In this document: one piece after another, positions 28,365-34,125 of the stretch
Position numbering within the stretch: the stretch's first letter is position 1
How the letters are laid out: each line of letters begins with the position of its first letter
Origin: Candidatus Magasanikiibacteriota bacterium
GTDB taxonomy: Bacteria > Patescibacteriota > Patescibacteriia > Magasanikbacterales > GWA2-37-8
DNA: 34,125 nt
Direction of reading: 5' to 3'
Assembly (NCBI GenBank): GCA_023246725.1
Contig: JAHFHV010000007.1
Coordinates: forward strand, 1 to 34,125
Notes under the pieces: model-generated
Told to the model about the DNA's origin: nothing
The model's input: only the letters and a program-made list of their open reading frames with translations
The model's database searches: none
Position numbers and translations under genes: made by a program

Positions 28365-29384
28365 ATGCACCAAATCCTCCTCTACTACAAATATACTGCC
28401 ATAGAAAACCCCGATGAGCTGGCGGCGAGCCAACGCGAACTCTGCAATCACCTCAACCTCAAAGGCCGAATTATTATTGCCGAAGAAGGAATTAATGGCA
28501 CCGTGGAAGGACTAACCGAAGATACAGAAAAATATATTCAAGAACTGCAAAGTGACGAACGCTTTGCCAATATGAATTTTAAAAAGAGTGCTGGAACTGG
28601 CAACGCCTTTCCCCGCCTCTCTATTAAAGTACGGCCCGAGATTGTGAGCGGACACCTGGGCGACGCGGATGTAAATCCCACGGAAGTAACCGGCCAATAT
28701 ATTTCGGCAGAAGAGATGCGTAGTTGGATTCATGGTTCGGAAAAAATGGTTTGTGACAATTGTCATTCCGACGTCAAAGGAGGAATCTCTGGCTCACCCA
28801 CCGACAGACAGAGATCCCTCGTCGCTGCGACGCTCGCTCGGGATGACAAAAGGTGTTTGTTGTCTCGCGAACCAAAAGAATTCTACATCGTCGATATGAG
28901 GAACGATTACGAACACAAGATTGGTTTTTTCCAAAATTCTATTCTCCCGCCACTTAAAAACTTCCGCAGCCTCTCTCAAATTTTACCTTCCCTCGAACAC
29001 TTAAAAAATAAAACTGTCGTCACCGTCTGCACCGGCGGCGTGCGTTGTGAAAAAGCCTCCGGGTTTTTAGTTAAAAATGGCTTTACCGATGTGTACCAGC
29101 TTGAGCATGGCATTGTTACGTACATAGAAAAATATCCCGAAGAAGATTTTAAAGGCAAACTCTATGTGTTTGACGGCCGCATTACTATTGCGTTTAATAG
29201 CGAAAAAATTGAACACGAAATTGTGGGTCGATGTGATAAATGCCAAACGCCCAGCGAAAATTATGTTAACTGCAATTTGCCCAGCTGTAACACCCACTTT
29301 ATTTGTTGCGAAAAATGTTACGAAAATAATGGTCGGGTGTTTTGTTCAAACGACTGCGCGCAAACGTTACTGGTGGGGGTGTAA
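28365..29384 (+). CDS. trhO: tRNA uridine(34) hydroxylase TrhO (rhodanese-like) with repeat-encoded insertion
   Basis: The protein has the TrhO/YceA layout. An N-terminal acylphosphatase-like domain contains ILLYYKYTAIENPDELAASQ and GRIIIAEEGINGTVEG. The rhodanese domain contains YIVDMRNDYEHKIGFF and the active-site loop VCTGGVRCEKASG with C222. The C-terminus has zinc-type cysteines (CDKC, C, CCEKC, C). TrhO makes 5-hydroxyuridine at tRNA position 34, independent of prephenate. Residues about 129-167 are encoded by a palindromic repeat that splits the boundary between the first domain and the rhodanese domain without breaking the frame. The usual length is about 300, and 339 fits the insertion. 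Confidence 0.93.
   Translation: MHQILLYYKYTAIENPDELAASQRELCNHLNLKGRIIIAEEGINGTVEGLTEDTEKYIQELQSDERFANMNFKKSAGTGNAFPRLSIKVRPEIVSGHLGDADVNPTEVTGQYISAEEMRSWIHGSEKMVCDNCHSDVKGGISGSPTDRQRSLVAATLARDDKRCLLSREPKEFYIVDMRNDYEHKIGFFQNSILPPLKNFRSLSQILPSLEHLKNKTVVTVCTGGVRCEKASGFLVKNGFTDVYQLEHGIVTYIEKYPEEDFKGKLYVFDGRITIAFNSEKIEHEIVGRCDKCQTPSENYVNCNLPSCNTHFICCEKCYENNGRVFCSNDCAQTLLVGV
28761..28848. repeat. in-frame TGTCAT...ATGACA repeat inside trhO
   Basis: It runs from TGTCATTCCGACGTC to CTCGGGATGACA, with arms and internal CGTCGCTGCGACG palindrome as in the copy 400 bases upstream. It encodes CHSDVKGGISGS...LARDDK. Confidence 0.85.
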
Positions 29385-29424
29385 TCTGTTTAAATCCGTC
29401 TTAAAATCCGTTTGAATCTCTCTC

Positions 29425-30810
29425 ATGTCAAAGCCATTCCCTAAACCCATTAAACTCACCAAACTCCTGGGCCCTAGCTTTATTATTCTCGCCCTTGGTT
29501 TGGGCTCGGGCGAGGTAATCCTCTGGCCCTATTTAGCGTCCAACTACGGCTTGGGATTATTTTGGGCCGCGGTGTTAGGAATTTCGTGCCAATATTTTAT
29601 TAACATGGAGATTGAGCGCTACGCCCTGATTAAAGGCGAAAGCGTGTTTGTTGGTCTTAATAAAGTTTTCCCCGTTGCCCCCTACTGGTTTATTCTCTCC
29701 ACCTTTGTCGGATTCGGCCTACCGGGCATTATCGCGGCCTCGGCGGAGCCGTTTGCTACCATCTTCGGGATCACAAATTTTAAATGGATTGCTATTATTT
29801 TTCTGCTCATCATTGGACTAATTTTAAGTATTGGCAAAACCGTGTATGGCATGATGGAACGCGTGACGAAAATTATTATTCTCCTCGGCGTGCCCTTCAT
29901 TTGCATTTTGGCCATTATGTTAAGTCGCGGCATTCATTGGGTAGAGCTGGGGCAAGGCCTGGTGGGAATTGGAAAAGATTTCTATTTTCTCCCCGCCGGC
30001 ATTAGCCTGGCAACTTTTTTAGCCGCCTTTGCGTATTCCGGAGCCGGCGGGAATCTTAATCTCACGCAATCCATTTACGTGAAAGAAAAAGGCTACGGCA
30101 TGGGCAAGTACGCGCAAAAAATCGCCGGCCTGTTTACTAATATTAAAACCCAGCAAAGCGTAAAACTTACCGGTGAACATTTTACGCTAACTCCCCAAAA
30201 TATTAAACAATTCCGCGTCTGGTGGCGGCGGATTAATTTAGAGCATCTAATGATTTTTTGGTTCATTGGATCTTTGGCCATGGGGCTTTTAATGCTCCTG
30301 GCCTATACCACCACCTATGGCCTGCCGGGCAACGCCAGCGGCATTCACTTTGTAATTAATGAAGGAAGAATTATTGGAACTAGGCTAACCCCCATTATTG
30401 GATCACTTTTTTTATTAATCGTTTCGGTAATGTTGTTTCAAACCCAGCTGGGGGTCTTGGATTCCACCTCACGCATTATGGCGGAAAATTGGGTGCTAAA
30501 AAAACTGGGGAAAGATGAAAAAGGCAGAGTCAATCTCTCCAAAATTTATTTTATCTTTCTGTGGGCACAGATTATTTTTGGCGTCAGCTTATTCCTCTTA
30601 AACATCTACGAGCCAAAAACGCTCATTGTGGCCGGCGCCCTGATTAACGCCGTGGCCATGACCGTGCACATCGCGCTCGTGAACATCATGAATTACAAAC
30701 TCCTCCCCAAAGCCCTTCAGCCCCGCCTGGCGCGCCGCTTGGTTCTTGTAGCTATCTTTTGTATCTTTTTGGGTTTAAGCGTGTTTACCATTGGAGAAAA
30801 AATATTTTAA
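29425..30810 (+). CDS. Nramp-superfamily (NRAMP-related) transporter, divergent
   Basis: The 461 residues have 11-12 membrane helices with the LeuT-like Nramp layout. The first helix reads GPSFIILALGLGSGEVILWPY and the sixth region AAFAYSGAGGNLNLTQS. Canonical Nramp metal-binding residues (DPGN in helix 1 and MPH in helix 6) are not present; the helix 1 motif is GSGE instead. Substrate is therefore uncertain: it may move Mg2+ or another ion, or something unlike the classic Mn2+/Fe2+. The gene directly precedes dedA, with one base between. Confidence 0.78.
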   Translation: MSKPFPKPIKLTKLLGPSFIILALGLGSGEVILWPYLASNYGLGLFWAAVLGISCQYFINMEIERYALIKGESVFVGLNKVFPVAPYWFILSTFVGFGLPGIIAASAEPFATIFGITNFKWIAIIFLLIIGLILSIGKTVYGMMERVTKIIILLGVPFICILAIMLSRGIHWVELGQGLVGIGKDFYFLPAGISLATFLAAFAYSGAGGNLNLTQSIYVKEKGYGMGKYAQKIAGLFTNIKTQQSVKLTGEHFTLTPQNIKQFRVWWRRINLEHLMIFWFIGSLAMGLLMLLAYTTTYGLPGNASGIHFVINEGRIIGTRLTPIIGSLFLLIVSVMLFQTQLGVLDSTSRIMAENWVLKKLGKDEKGRVNLSKIYFIFLWAQIIFGVSLFLLNIYEPKTLIVAGALINAVAMTVHIALVNIMNYKLLPKALQPRLARRLVLVAIFCIFLGLSVFTIGEKIF

Positions 30811-30811
30811 T

Positions 30812-31411
30812 ATGGATTTTTTATTAGCCCTGCTCCCTAAAATTCAACACCTTGGCCTGTGGGGCTATTGGGCAGTGCTCCTCGCCGCCGCCCTGGAATC
30901 CACGGCCTTTGTTGGTTTATTTTTTCCGGGCACCACCATTATTGTTTTTGCCGGATTTTTAACCGCTCAAAAAATTTTGGACGTGGGCGATATGATCTGG
31001 TTTGTGGCCATTGGCGGCATTATTGGCGACAGTATTAGTTTTTATCTTGGCCGCCGCGGCACCAATTTGTTTAAAGCCGAAAATAAACTGCTTAAAAAAT
31101 CGCACTTGGAAACTGCCGAAACATTCTTTAACCGTCACGGCGCCAAAAGCATTTTTTTAGCCCGCTTTATTGGCCCAGTGCGCCCCCTGGTGCCGTTTGT
31201 CGCCGGCCTTTCCAAAATGAACACCAAAAAATTCTTCCTCTTTAACATCCTGGGTGGGTTTGCGGCGGCTACCGTGTACGTGCTCATTGGATATTTCTTT
31301 GGGGAAGCGTGGGGACGAGTAGGGCCGCTTTTGGAACAAGCTAAAGTTGCCTTGCTTATTCTTTTCGGCGCGGGTGTGATAGGATATATATTAAGGAAAA
31401 AATTATTTTAA
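30812..31411 (+). CDS. DedA-family membrane protein
   Basis: The 199 residues show the DedA features: FFPGTTIIVFAGFLTAQ, GDSISFYLGRRG, FNRHGAKSIFLARFIGPVRPLVPFVAGLSKM, and the GG.AAATVYVLIGYFFG helix. DedA proteins are membrane transporters or scramblases; some act on undecaprenyl phosphate or phospholipids. ATG 30812 is one base after the upstream stop; an earlier frame start at 30791 would overlap the transporter gene by 20 bases and is less likely. Confidence 0.9.
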   Translation: MDFLLALLPKIQHLGLWGYWAVLLAAALESTAFVGLFFPGTTIIVFAGFLTAQKILDVGDMIWFVAIGGIIGDSISFYLGRRGTNLFKAENKLLKKSHLETAETFFNRHGAKSIFLARFIGPVRPLVPFVAGLSKMNTKKFFLFNILGGFAAATVYVLIGYFFGEAWGRVGPLLEQAKVALLILFGAGVIGYILRKKLF

Positions 31412-31413
31412 AT

Positions 31414-31701
31414 ATGACCACCTGGAAAACTCCTCAACTTAAAAAACTCGCTCGCGCCTTCTTGTCGTTAAAAACCGAAGAAGAATTGTTGAATTTTTTA
31501 CGTGATCTCTGCACGCTGGATGAACTTGAGGAATTTGGCGCGCGCTGGGAAATTGCCCAAATGTTAGCGAAAGGCGATTCCTATCGCTCCATTGCCCAAA
31601 AAACCAAGGTCTCGACCACCACCGTGACGAGGATTGCTTTGTGGTTAGAGCATGGGGAGGGTGGCTACGAAGCGGCCTTAGCCAAAGTGAAAAAGAAATA
31701 A
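31414..31701 (+). CDS. YerC/YecD-type TrpR-like regulator
   Basis: The 95 residues match the TrpR-like YerC/YecD family: LKTEEELLNFLRDLCTLDELEEFGARWEIAQMLAKGDSYRSIAQKTKVSTTTVTRIALWLEHGEGGY. The helix-turn-helix is at about 57-77, with STTTVTRI as the recognition helix. No tryptophan genes are nearby; the targets are unknown. It is the last gene of the Nramp-like, dedA, regulator unit (two-base gap). Confidence 0.9.
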   Translation: MTTWKTPQLKKLARAFLSLKTEEELLNFLRDLCTLDELEEFGARWEIAQMLAKGDSYRSIAQKTKVSTTTVTRIALWLEHGEGGYEAALAKVKKK

Positions 31702-31702
31702 C

Positions 31703-31768
31703 ACGATTCACGATACACATAAAACGATACAGTTTGTTTGTATCGTACTACATGTATCGTGTATCCCG
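31703..31768. repeat. degenerate long hairpin with CACGATAC words
   Basis: The left arm ACACGATTCACGATACACAT and AAACGATACAG are complementary in part to TGTATCGTACTACATGTATC and GTGTATC. It follows the regulator stop by one base and may end its transcript. Confidence 0.6.
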
Positions 31769-31789
31769 TTACTTATCCACACCCCGCTC

Positions 31790-31818
31790 TTGACACATTA
31801 TCTCATCTGTGTTACTGT
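31790..31818 (+). promoter_or_regulatory. promoter of the second candidate small RNA
   Basis: TTGACA (31790-31795), 17-base spacer, TACTGT (31813-31818). A perfect DnaA-box sequence TTATCCACA lies just upstream at 31773-31781. Confidence 0.6.
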
Positions 31819-31833
31819 AGTACCACATTAATA

Positions 31834-31920
31834 CGCCGCACTTCAAAGGACGGGTCGCGTCTCAAAGGACGTTACGCGACACGATTCCGTTGAATCGGGC
31901 ATGATTTCGTCAAATCATAT
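31834..31920 (+). repeat. three-hairpin repeat, copy 2
   Basis: CGCCGCACTTCAAAGGACGG leads into GTCGCGT-ctcaaaggacgtt-ACGCGAC, CGATTC-cgtt-GAATCG and ATGATTT-cgtc-AAATCAT. The match to copy 1 (9881-9970, opposite strand) is nearly continuous through the hairpins. Confidence 0.75.
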
Positions 31921-32006
31921 GCAAATAGCCTTTTATCAAATTTCTCATCATTTCCAGGGCCTTGGGTAGCTTTACTCTTAGGTGAGTTTCGCGTTTCCGA
32001 GGTCAT

Positions 32007-32036
32007 ATCGCCAACAAAGGCGATTTTTTATTTTTT
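32007..32036 (+). terminator. terminator of the second candidate small RNA
   Basis: ATCGCC, loop AACAAA, GGCGAT, then TTTTTATTTTTT. Confidence 0.85.
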
Positions 32037-32472
32037 CAGTCACTCCCTCTCCCTAGGGAGAGGGATAAAGGGTGAGGGCTCGTCTCGCTGGGAAACGTTT
32101 TGACCTCACCCCGCTCCGCCGCTGAAGCTCTGGAGCGCAAGCGGCCTGCCCCTCTCCTTAGAGGAGAGGGTAGCCATAAACGAAGGTACTTTAGTGAAAT
32201 AGACTATCACACCCCGAGCGAAGTCGAGGGGAGTTGCCGGGGCAGAACCGGCCAGTACCACGCTGAAATATTTTCAGCCGTTCGGGTTTCTCGCTTTCCG
32301 TCGTGCTTCTAACCGCCACCGTGGGCGGCTCTGGTAGCCGATTTAAGGGAAGAGTGCTGAGACTGCTGACGCAGAACACGGCGTGGAGTGTGCCTCCCGC
32401 CGCCAGTATGCGACCGGCCGCGAGGCCTTTTGGCAACGAACGCCACCACAGAGAGGAAGGAAGGCAAAAAAA
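32037..32472. other. gene-free stretch packed with palindromes, leader of the 80-aa orphan
   Basis: It contains CTCTCC/GGAGAG-type repeats at 32044-32067 (CCCTCTCC-ctaG-GGAGAGGG) and 32150-32171 (CCTCTCCTT-AGAGGAGAGG). There is also a CACCCCGAGCGAAGTCGAGG half-element at 32210 like the TGTCAT family, a perfect hairpin GCTGAAA-tat-TTTCAGC at 32262-32278, and CCGCC-accgtg-GGCGG near 32311. No coding frame is convincing. Confidence 0.5.
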
Positions 32473-32715
32473 ATGAAGGAAAAGGAGCCGCGGATATACC
32501 TGTTCAATTTGTCGGAAATACCCGAGGAATTGATGGGCGCCCTAAGAAAATTCCTAGCCGATTGGATAAAAGACGGTCGTCCATCGGCTGTAATTTTTAC
32601 CGATGGGGAGTGGACGTACCGAGAAATGGAGATGATTCTCCACTATGTCGACTACAGCCGACCGAAGGCCCCTCCCCTCCCCGAAACCGGGGGGAAGAAA
32701 AAAACAGATAAGTAG
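32473..32715 (+). CDS. GC-rich orphan protein, 80 aa
   Basis: ATG 32473 follows GGAAGG by about nine bases; an upstream in-frame ATG at 32383 would translate palindromic leader sequence. The protein reads as a small alpha/beta domain (IYLFNLSEIPEELMGALRKF, SAVIFTDGEWTYREMEMILHYVDY) with a Pro/Lys-rich tail partly encoded by a CCCC/GGGG repeat. The family is not recognised. It sits just upstream of the radical-SAM gene on the same strand, but a repeated hairpin lies between them. Confidence 0.55.
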   Translation: MKEKEPRIYLFNLSEIPEELMGALRKFLADWIKDGRPSAVIFTDGEWTYREMEMILHYVDYSRPKAPPLPETGGKKKTDK

Positions 32716-32727
32716 CACTTCCCTTCT

Positions 32728-32816
32728 GCCGCGCGGGAATACAATAGCGCGACCTGCCCCGACCTTGCGTCGGGGCACCAATCTTATGCTCATAAATAAT
32801 TTGTGAGCAGAAGTAC
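32728..32816. repeat. GCCGCGC hairpin repeat upstream of the radical-SAM gene, with a nested insertion
   Basis: GCCGCGC and GAATACAATAGCGCG are followed by a 23-base insertion (32752-32774, core CCCCGAC-cttgc-GTCGGGG) and then GCACCAATCTTATGC. The uninterrupted form of this element lies at 33982-34034. The end is a TGCTCA-TGAGCA hairpin. Confidence 0.75.
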
Positions 32817-32842
32817 GGTACACAACCAAGGAGGATGACATC

Positions 32843-33964
32843 ATGAAGTACATCATCGCCTACCCGCCGGTTGACTTCTCGGTTCCGTTCGAGAAACTCC
32901 GGCCGGAAGAGATCGACATCTACTTCCACTACGACAGCCGGATTGGGAAGCCGACGTGCAAGGCGGCCTGCGCCCACTGCTACTTTCGAAACCGCCCCAC
33001 GTTTCACATTCCCGCCGAGCGCGCGCTGGCCATCACGCACTCTCTACGCGAACAGGGCTACAACATCGGCCTGGCGCCAGCCGACAGCTTCGGCGACGAA
33101 GCACTCGAAGCTGGCGATGCCGGTTCGGCCTTCCGCCTCAAGGCCATCGGCACCTCGGCCTGGACGAGCGGCATGCCACTCTACCTGCCGGGATGGGAAA
33201 CGCGCCTCGACCGAGCGTGGGAAATTGGGTTCCAGTCGATCATCGTTACGGCCCACGAAGCCGCCGGAACGTTGGTGCCCATCCGCGGCGTCACGCGGGC
33301 ACCGGTCATCCAGGGGGCCATCCGCAACATCCGTGAATGGAATAGGCGAGACGGAGAAAAACATTTCTCCATCTCAACAACCTTCACGGTACGGCGCGAC
33401 AACTGCCGCCTCGACCTCCTCCGCCAAATGGTGCGTTGGGGCGTGGTGGAGGGTATCGACTTGGTACGCTTCAACTGCTTCGCCAACTTCCAACGCCTGC
33501 CGGAGCACGAACGGTTTGAGATGTCGAAAGATGACATCATCCGGTTCTTCGGCTACCTGTCCATCCTCCAAGAGGAGTTCTACGACACCCCGACGAGCCT
33601 CGGCATCTCGGAAGATTGGGGAGACGCTGGCATCGAGAAAATCTATTCCCACCTTCCGCCGGTGTGGCAAAAACGCACCGCTGGTTGGTGCCGGGCCGGG
33701 TACCGCCTCTTCGCCATGATCGAGGTGGACGGCGAAGTGGTGGTCACTGGCTGCGTGGACAAGTGGGAGCCGATCCTCGGCAAGGTTCTGGAAACAGAAC
33801 CCAACCGCTACACCATCCAGTGGGAGTACAGTGGTATCGAAGCTATCCGCCAGGCAGTCCTGCAAAACCAGGTCTACGCCTGCTGGGGAGGTGTGGGCTG
33901 CGAACGCCCGCCCGAAACTGGCTTCGGCACCGAGCTCGCCGCGGAGCGAAGCATCTTCAAATAG
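32843..33964 (+). CDS. radical-SAM protein with SPASM-like C-terminal cysteines
   Basis: The CX3CX2C motif C39, C43, C46 (CKAACAHCYF) marks a radical S-adenosylmethionine enzyme that binds a 4Fe-4S cluster. C-terminal cysteines C283, C304, C347 and C353 (GWCRAGYRLF, VVVTGCVDKW, YACWGGVGC) look like a SPASM/twitch auxiliary-cluster domain, common in peptide- and protein-modifying enzymes. AAGGAGG lies eight bases before ATG 32843. The gene is GC-rich and flanked on both sides by the GCCGCGC hairpin repeat, so it looks like a mobile cassette. No obvious precursor peptide, transporter or protease accompanies it; the small protein at 32473 is the only neighbour that could be a substrate. Confidence 0.82.
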   Translation: MKYIIAYPPVDFSVPFEKLRPEEIDIYFHYDSRIGKPTCKAACAHCYFRNRPTFHIPAERALAITHSLREQGYNIGLAPADSFGDEALEAGDAGSAFRLKAIGTSAWTSGMPLYLPGWETRLDRAWEIGFQSIIVTAHEAAGTLVPIRGVTRAPVIQGAIRNIREWNRRDGEKHFSISTTFTVRRDNCRLDLLRQMVRWGVVEGIDLVRFNCFANFQRLPEHERFEMSKDDIIRFFGYLSILQEEFYDTPTSLGISEDWGDAGIEKIYSHLPPVWQKRTAGWCRAGYRLFAMIEVDGEVVVTGCVDKWEPILGKVLETEPNRYTIQWEYSGIEAIRQAVLQNQVYACWGGVGCERPPETGFGTELAAERSIFK

Positions 33965-33981
33965 TTCTTTCTCTCCCTCCT

Positions 33982-34034
33982 GCCGCGCGGGAATACAATA
34001 GCGCGGCACCAATCTTGTGCGCTGCAGCACAGAA
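33982..34034. repeat. GCCGCGC hairpin repeat downstream of the radical-SAM gene
   Basis: GCCGCGC-ggaatacaata-GCGCGGC is followed directly by CACCAATCTTGTGC and a TGTGC-GCACA hairpin, then AGAAGT as in the upstream copy. This is the intact version, without the nested palindrome. Confidence 0.75.
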
Positions 34035-34044
34035 GTGAAAAAAT

Positions 34045-34075
34045 AAACTCCTGGAATTTCTCCGGGAGTTTTTTT
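34045..34075. terminator. bidirectional terminator at the right end
   Basis: AACTCC and GGAGTT form the outer stem with an inner TGG/CCG, with a T run to the right and an A run to the left. It separates the radical-SAM gene from a leftward gene. Confidence 0.75.
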
Positions 34076-34080
34076 ACGTA

Positions 34081-34125
34081 CTATAAAATATTTTTAATGT
34101 ATGGCACCAGCTCGATCGCCGTCTT
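34081..34125 (-). CDS. C-terminal end of a leftward gene (cut by the window edge)
   Basis: The - strand is open from base 34125 down to a TAG at 34081 and reads KTAIELVPYIKNIL. A bidirectional terminator directly follows, which supports a real gene end. Only 14 residues are visible, so the family cannot be named. Confidence 0.4.
   Translation of the reverse strand, partial: KTAIELVPYIKNIL

Larger units (their letters stand above)
31825..32036 (+). ncRNA. candidate small RNA of about 210 nt carrying the three-hairpin repeat
   Basis: A promoter (31790-31818) and a terminator (32007-32036) bracket about 210 bases with no gene apart from a 22-codon frame starting ATG ATT TCG at 31901. The 5' third is the three-hairpin repeat; the 3' part (TTGGGTAGCTTTACTCTTAG and AGGTGAGTTTCGCG) is unique in the window. 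No known RNA family is recognised. It may be a free-standing version of the leader that precedes the VOC gene. Confidence 0.45.

Noticed and set aside
1698-28848. TGTCAT repeats as classical insertion sequences
   Set aside because: The elements are about 60-120 bases and carry no transposase; no clear target-site duplication could be seen by eye.
33374-34030. 218-residue frame on the - strand
   Set aside because: It is a shadow of the radical-SAM gene, whose cysteine motifs confirm the + strand.
1-34125. CRISPR array
   Set aside because: Repeats are dispersed palindromes of variable length, not regularly spaced direct repeats, and no cas gene is present.

Overview
The window looks like a chromosomal segment of a Candidate Phyla Radiation (Patescibacteria, Parcubacteria-like) bacterium. 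This is inferred, not proven: the genes are short and tightly packed, most neighbours are unrelated housekeeping or accessory genes, there is a giant lamin-tail-domain (LTD) surface protein, a competence-type ComM beside a type IV pilin-like protein, DUF4870, DedA and TrhO proteins, and many small palindromic repeats of the kind common in these genomes. I see no rRNA, CRISPR array, transposase, prophage or large biosynthetic cluster.

Layout. 1-3780 is a leftward block: dksA-like zinc-finger gene, lspA, a hypothetical gene and comM (cut by the window edge). 3861-4740 has no gene but is the most structured non-coding stretch: a long degenerate hairpin, a leftward transcription unit of about 375 nt with its own promoter and terminator (candidate ncRNA), and a mirrored array of palindrome, DnaA box, AT-rich spacer, DnaA box, palindrome. 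Most genes to the right read rightward, so this is a candidate replication origin. 4834-9040 holds a GC-rich orphan gene and the 996-residue LTD/PKD/OB surface protein. 9187-11324 is a patchwork of small zinc, VOC, nucleotidyltransferase and GIY-YIG genes, two tRNA-Ser genes and a DUF1801 remnant. 11384-15966 has a double VOC protein, an MFS exporter coupled to a histidine-rich anchored protein, an EF-hand pilin-like protein and another GC-rich orphan. 16269-20693 has a lipoprotein, DUF4870, an ECF sigma factor with its probable membrane anti-sigma partner, two small exported proteins and an AlkD-like DNA glycosylase. 20896-23155 has a leftward four-gene operon of GC-rich unknowns, msrA and one more GC-rich orphan. 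23259-25943 is a leftward glycosyltransferase and lytic transglycosylase pair. 26042-31701 has NUDIX, a small membrane protein, a PIN toxin-antitoxin pair, DoxX-like, trhO, an Nramp-like transporter, DedA and a TrpR-like regulator. 31790-34125 has a second candidate small RNA, two GC-rich orphans including a radical-SAM protein bracketed by a repeated hairpin, and the tail of a leftward gene.

Two themes stand out. First, palindromic repeats lie inside at least five conserved protein genes (lspA, the LTD gene, the alkD-like gene, the glycosyltransferase and trhO) without breaking the reading frame, and they add peptide insertions between conserved motifs. This resembles the in-frame palindromic elements of Rickettsia, but in an unrelated lineage. 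Second, GC-rich orphan genes with strong Shine-Dalgarno sites, their own promoters and flanking hairpins are scattered among AT-richer genes, and look like exchangeable cassettes of unknown function. All assignments come from reading the sequence; no database search was run.
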